In this document: positions 61,222 to 64,000 of the stretch, in pieces
How positions within the stretch are numbered: the stretch's first letter is position 1
Layout: each line of letters starts with the position of its first letter
Assembly (NCBI GenBank): GCA_964551035.1
Contig: CAZKBK010000008.1
Span: 62,001 to 126,000, forward strand
DNA from: Chryseosolibacter sp964551035
GTDB lineage: Bacteria; Bacteroidota; Bacteroidia; Cytophagales; Cyclobacteriaceae
Reading direction: 5' to 3'
Length of the DNA stretch: 64,000 bases
Program-made: the position numbers and the translations under genes
The notes under the pieces: model-generated
The model's database searches: none
Told to the model about the DNA's origin: nothing
The model's input: only the letters and a program-made list of their open reading frames with translations

Positions 61222-62919
61222 ATGACCGGTAGAGGCAGGTGCGCAGGGGCGACTTTGATGATTTTGGCCGGGATGGCTTTCGCCAGCCTATCCGGTTGCC
61301 GGCCTTCCGGATATGAGGCACCGGATACCCTGACCCTTTCAATTGACTCTGTGTTGAATACGGTCGCCCTGGCCGGCTCCGGCTACTACGACACTGAAGC
61401 GAAGAAGAAGACTACTGGCTTTTACCAGCGCAATAAAAACACGATCATCTGGCTCGACAGAAATCATCCGCGACCGCTGTTCTACGCCTTCCTAGATGAA
61501 ATGGACCAGTGTCACAAGTTTGGCATGAATCCGGATGCCTACCATCCGAACGCGCTCAGGTCCGAAGTAGGTGAACTGTACAAGCAGGACCTCCCCGCAG
61601 CCGGCAAATTCGGCGCGCTGGAGATCAAAATCACGGCAACGTTCTTTCTGTACACGACACATCTGCTCGAAGGGCGGTTACAGTACCCCGGCTCGCGCGA
61701 TTTCATCTGGAAAAAGGACACGGCAGCGACTTCCGACGTTGCGCTGTTGCTCAACATTGGCCGTTCATTATCCCTCAGGAAGGGACTTAACCGGTTGCAC
61801 CCGCAAGAGCCACAATATGCGGCATTACAACGGGCCTTAGAACGATATGCGAACCTGGCCGATGTGCCAACTGAACCCGTTCCATGGGAAAGGGTTCTGC
61901 GCCCGGGAGAAAGCGACGCGGCGATTCCCGCCATCCGACGCCGGTTGCAACACACCGATCTTCAGGCCGGCTATACGTCCCGTGACTCCCTTTATTATGA
62001 CGATGGACTTGCAGAAGCTGTGGGCCGTTTTCAAAGGCGCCATGGTCTCGAATCAACCCGCGTCATTGATAAACAAACGGTGGCTCGTTTCAACATCCCT
62101 TTTCGCGACAAGATCGAATCCATCCGGATTAACCTCGAACGCATGCGCTGGAAACCACACCTCGCGTTTACGGACGTAGACTTGATCGTGAATGTGCCGG
62201 AATATACGTTGCGGGTCTTTGAGGGTGGCAAGGCCCGGATGGAAATGAAAGTGATACTTGGTTCTGAATACGATCCCACGCCGATCTTTCACGACACGCT
62301 CAAATACCTGGTCGTCAACCCGACATGGACGGTACCAAAGAGTATTATCAGGGAGGAATTCATTCCCGCCCTTCGCGAAGACGCCGGCCATTACGCCGGA
62401 CAGGGATATCGATTCTTCCGAAACGACGAGGCGATCGACCCAAAAAAGGAGAAATGGAAAAAGGCCGTGGCAGATGAATACCGGATCGTACAGGTTCCGG
62501 GCGATTACAATGCGCTTGGCAAAATCAAGTTCGTCATGCCGAACAATTTCAGCATTTACCTTCACGATACTCCGGCATCGCGTCTGTTTTCCCGGCAAAA
62601 CCGCGCATTGAGCCACGGCTGTATTCGCGTGGAAAAGCCCCTCGAACTGGCCGAATACCTCCTCGACAATCCGGACACCTGGAACAAGTCGACGCTCGCG
62701 GCGGCCATCGAACATGGGGCCACGAAAAGCATCCAACTTTCACGTAGCGTGCCGGTGCATATCGTCTACCGCACGGTCTGGGTAGACGAAAATGGTCAGG
62801 TAAATTTCAGAGACGACGTTTATGGTCATGATGCCCGGCAATTGTCCATGCTGAAGCAGACGCAGATGTTGTCTGCCGCTCGGGTTACTCAGAAACCGGC
62901 TCGCCCGAACGCTGACTAA
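61222..62919 (+). CDS. YcbB-type L,D-transpeptidase, lipoprotein
   Basis: A 565-residue lipoprotein (lipobox SLSGC, Cys26) of the YcbB/ErfK-like class: an N-terminal scaffold domain ('NKNTIIWLDRNHPRPLFYAF'), a peptidoglycan-binding domain ('LAEAVGRFQRRHGLESTRVI') and a C-terminal YkuD catalytic domain. The active-site Cys467 is in 'ALSHGCIRVEKPLELAEYLL'. It crosslinks peptidoglycan stems (3-3 links) or attaches proteins to them in the periplasm. Its 3' end overlaps the convergent transpeptidase gene by 35 bases. Confidence 0.92.
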   Translation: MTGRGRCAGATLMILAGMAFASLSGCRPSGYEAPDTLTLSIDSVLNTVALAGSGYYDTEAKKKTTGFYQRNKNTIIWLDRNHPRPLFYAFLDEMDQCHKFGMNPDAYHPNALRSEVGELYKQDLPAAGKFGALEIKITATFFLYTTHLLEGRLQYPGSRDFIWKKDTAATSDVALLLNIGRSLSLRKGLNRLHPQEPQYAALQRALERYANLADVPTEPVPWERVLRPGESDAAIPAIRRRLQHTDLQAGYTSRDSLYYDDGLAEAVGRFQRRHGLESTRVIDKQTVARFNIPFRDKIESIRINLERMRWKPHLAFTDVDLIVNVPEYTLRVFEGGKARMEMKVILGSEYDPTPIFHDTLKYLVVNPTWTVPKSIIREEFIPALREDAGHYAGQGYRFFRNDEAIDPKKEKWKKAVADEYRIVQVPGDYNALGKIKFVMPNNFSIYLHDTPASRLFSRQNRALSHGCIRVEKPLELAEYLLDNPDTWNKSTLAAAIEHGATKSIQLSRSVPVHIVYRTVWVDENGQVNFRDDVYGHDARQLSMLKQTQMLSAARVTQKPARPNAD

Positions 62920-63688
62920 AGAAAGCCCGCGCCGCGGCCGCCCTGTCAAGGTGCGCGGAACTTGTCAGGTATTTGGCATCATTGTAATAAGCGAAGATCA
63001 GCGTTCGGCCCTTTATGGTGTCTATGACCTCGCGGGCAATCTCCGAGGGCAACGCGGGACACCCGTAGCTCCTCCCCAACCTCCCGTATTGGTTGACCCA
63101 TCGCTTGCTCACATAGTCCGCCCCATGCACCACCACGGACCGCCTGCGGAGATTGTCGTTCCACGCCTTGTCCACCCCATCGAGGCGAAGGCTGTATCCG
63201 TTGGTGCCTACGTACGTTTCTCCGGTGACATAAAATCCAAGGCTGCTTTGGTTCGACTCCGGCTTGTTGGAAAATTCACTCGCCATGTTTCCGCCGCTGT
63301 TTCTGCCGTGGGCCACGAGGGAATGGAACAAAACTTTCCGTTCGCGAAGATCCAAACAGTAAAAACGTTTCTCCGTGCCCGGCTTCGTAAAATCAATGAT
63401 GGTAAGAATACCGCTCGAATTAAGGTTCTCCCCTTTAAGATTCTGATAACCGGTGATGGCCATTTGAAACACGTCCCTGTCAAGGCCGTATGACGCCAGA
63501 TCCATTTCATCATAAAGCGTCGCCATGGAGTCACTGAACGCCTTCATACTACGTTCCATTTTACTGTATGCGGTATGCGTTAAAGTGTCACCCGGCTTAG
63601 TCGCCTTCGAAAAAGCTGGCCGTTCGCTGTAGGTAAAGGCGGAAAGACTGAATAAAAAAATAAGCGGGACAAAGATCTGCTTCATCAA
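62885..63688 (-). CDS. YkuD_2-type murein L,D-transpeptidase domain protein
   Basis: A 267-residue secreted protein with a signal peptide (MMKQIFVPLIFLFSLSAFTY) and a single murein L,D-transpeptidase catalytic domain of the YkuD_2 type. The active-site Cys210 lies in 'YGRLGRSYGCPALPSEIARE' and the conserved His-containing strand is 'VLFHSLVAHGRNSGGNMASE'. It differs in family from the neighbouring YcbB-type enzyme. The two genes converge and overlap by 35 bases at their 3' ends. Acts in the periplasm on peptidoglycan stems. Confidence 0.9.
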   Translation of the reverse strand: MMKQIFVPLIFLFSLSAFTYSERPAFSKATKPGDTLTHTAYSKMERSMKAFSDSMATLYDEMDLASYGLDRDVFQMAITGYQNLKGENLNSSGILTIIDFTKPGTEKRFYCLDLRERKVLFHSLVAHGRNSGGNMASEFSNKPESNQSSLGFYVTGETYVGTNGYSLRLDGVDKAWNDNLRRRSVVVHGADYVSKRWVNQYGRLGRSYGCPALPSEIAREVIDTIKGRTLIFAYYNDAKYLTSSAHLDRAAAARAFFSQRSGEPVSE

Positions 63689-63825
63689 AGAGGGGTTGTT
63701 TGTTTGTTACCTGTTCAACTGGCAAGTACGCGCAAAGATTCCGGTGGAGGCACCGGCACCATGACGAATTTCACGTCGATGTAAGGTGGACCGGGAAGTT
63801 GTAAAAAATGAAAGGCCGCCCGTCT

Positions 63826-64000
63826 CTACCTGACGATCAGCCGTCCGTTGTAGGAGCCATCTTCGTAGGTGATTGAAAAGATATAGAAGCCCGCAGCGAC
63901 GTGTTCGAGTCTTATGGTCTCACGGTCAGACGACAGTAAAGCAGTGAGGACCAGGCTACCATCGGTACGGAAAAGGCGGAAGACAGCGTTGTGGCTGGGG
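63826..64000 (-). CDS. T9SS C-terminal sorting domain of a secreted protein (partial)
   Basis: The minus strand, entering from the right edge, reads about 58 codons of an end domain: 'NAVFRLFRTDGSLVLTALL', 'LEHVAAGFYIFSITYEDGSY', then 'NGRLIVR' and a stop (TAG, 63828-63826). The pattern (V..L....G.....L, GxYxxxI, G.L.V terminal strand) is the type A C-terminal sorting domain that directs proteins through the type IX secretion system to the cell surface. The rest of the protein lies outside. This is the best evidence here that the organism has a T9SS. Confidence 0.8.
   Translation of the reverse strand, partial: PSHNAVFRLFRTDGSLVLTALLSSDRETIRLEHVAAGFYIFSITYEDGSYNGRLIVR

Noticed and set aside
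1..64000. Search for defence islands, prophage, integrative elements or CRISPR
   Set aside because: No integrase, transposase, restriction, Cas or phage structural genes and no spacer-repeat arrays are seen; the CHAT gene alone is not enough to call a defence system.

Overview
The window comes from a Bacteroidota chromosome, most likely a cytophagal-type soil or freshwater bacterium. This is inferred from a SusC/RagA-family TonB receptor at the left edge, a type IX secretion (T9SS) C-terminal sorting tail at the right edge, TAnnTTTG-type -7 boxes, LytS/LytTR and reporter-propeller sensors, DUF2911 and DUF6496 proteins and Bacteroidetes-style FtsX permeases. Coding density is high, base composition is moderately GC-rich, and I see no tRNA, rRNA, CRISPR array, integrase or transposase. 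It reads as ordinary chromosome with several compact accessory operons.

Layout. 0-3.4 kb: SusC N-terminus (minus), a sorbosone-dehydrogenase-like lipoprotein overlapping a lipoprotein cytochrome c, and a PhnB-like VOC protein. 3.9-9.6 kb: a six-gene operon of TetR regulator, LolA-like periplasmic protein, two FtsX permeases, LolD-like ATPase and outer-membrane barrel, with a palindromic operator just before the regulator; it looks like a complete trans-envelope lipid or lipoprotein export system. 9.7-19.1 kb (minus): a TPR-CHAT protease-like protein with a Cys-rich membrane-anchored partner, a large haem-binding propeller/HEAT/cytochrome lipoprotein, a NAD-dependent epimerase and a vWA protein. 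19.3-22.0 kb: a TPR-LytS kinase and LytTR response regulator. 22.3-24.7 kb (minus): two KGG-repeat stress proteins, an alpha/beta hydrolase and a Nif3-like protein with a Tat-like signal. 24.8-27.3 kb: a GH9 cellulase whose reading frame meets a polysaccharide-deacetylase frame at an A9 run.

27.6-45.4 kb: an M16 protease, an FAD/Rieske oxidoreductase, a DUF6496 basic protein, a PAS histidine kinase, DUF2911, an acyl-CoA oxidase-like protein, a Bcr/CflA efflux pump, a frameshifted DUF421 protein, an M48 protease, a propeller sensor that has a phosphoacceptor helix but no ATPase domain, and YceI. 45.5-54.6 kb: small lipoproteins and membrane proteins, DinB, a macrolide-exporter-like FtsX permease, a rhomboid protease, a cold-shock protein and OsmC. 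55.0-61.1 kb: an alpha-glucan module of GT4 plus GH57 on the plus strand facing GH15 plus glucose dehydrogenase on the minus strand. 61.2-63.7 kb: two different L,D-transpeptidases whose 3' ends overlap.

Most worth a second look: the GH9/deacetylase junction, where one extra A would fuse the two; the TetR-controlled Lol-like export operon; the CHAT pair; the ATPase-less propeller sensor; a compact promoter-to-terminator unit at about 47.2-47.3 kb with no recognised gene; and several short-period intergenic repeat arrays (11, 14 and 9-10 bp).
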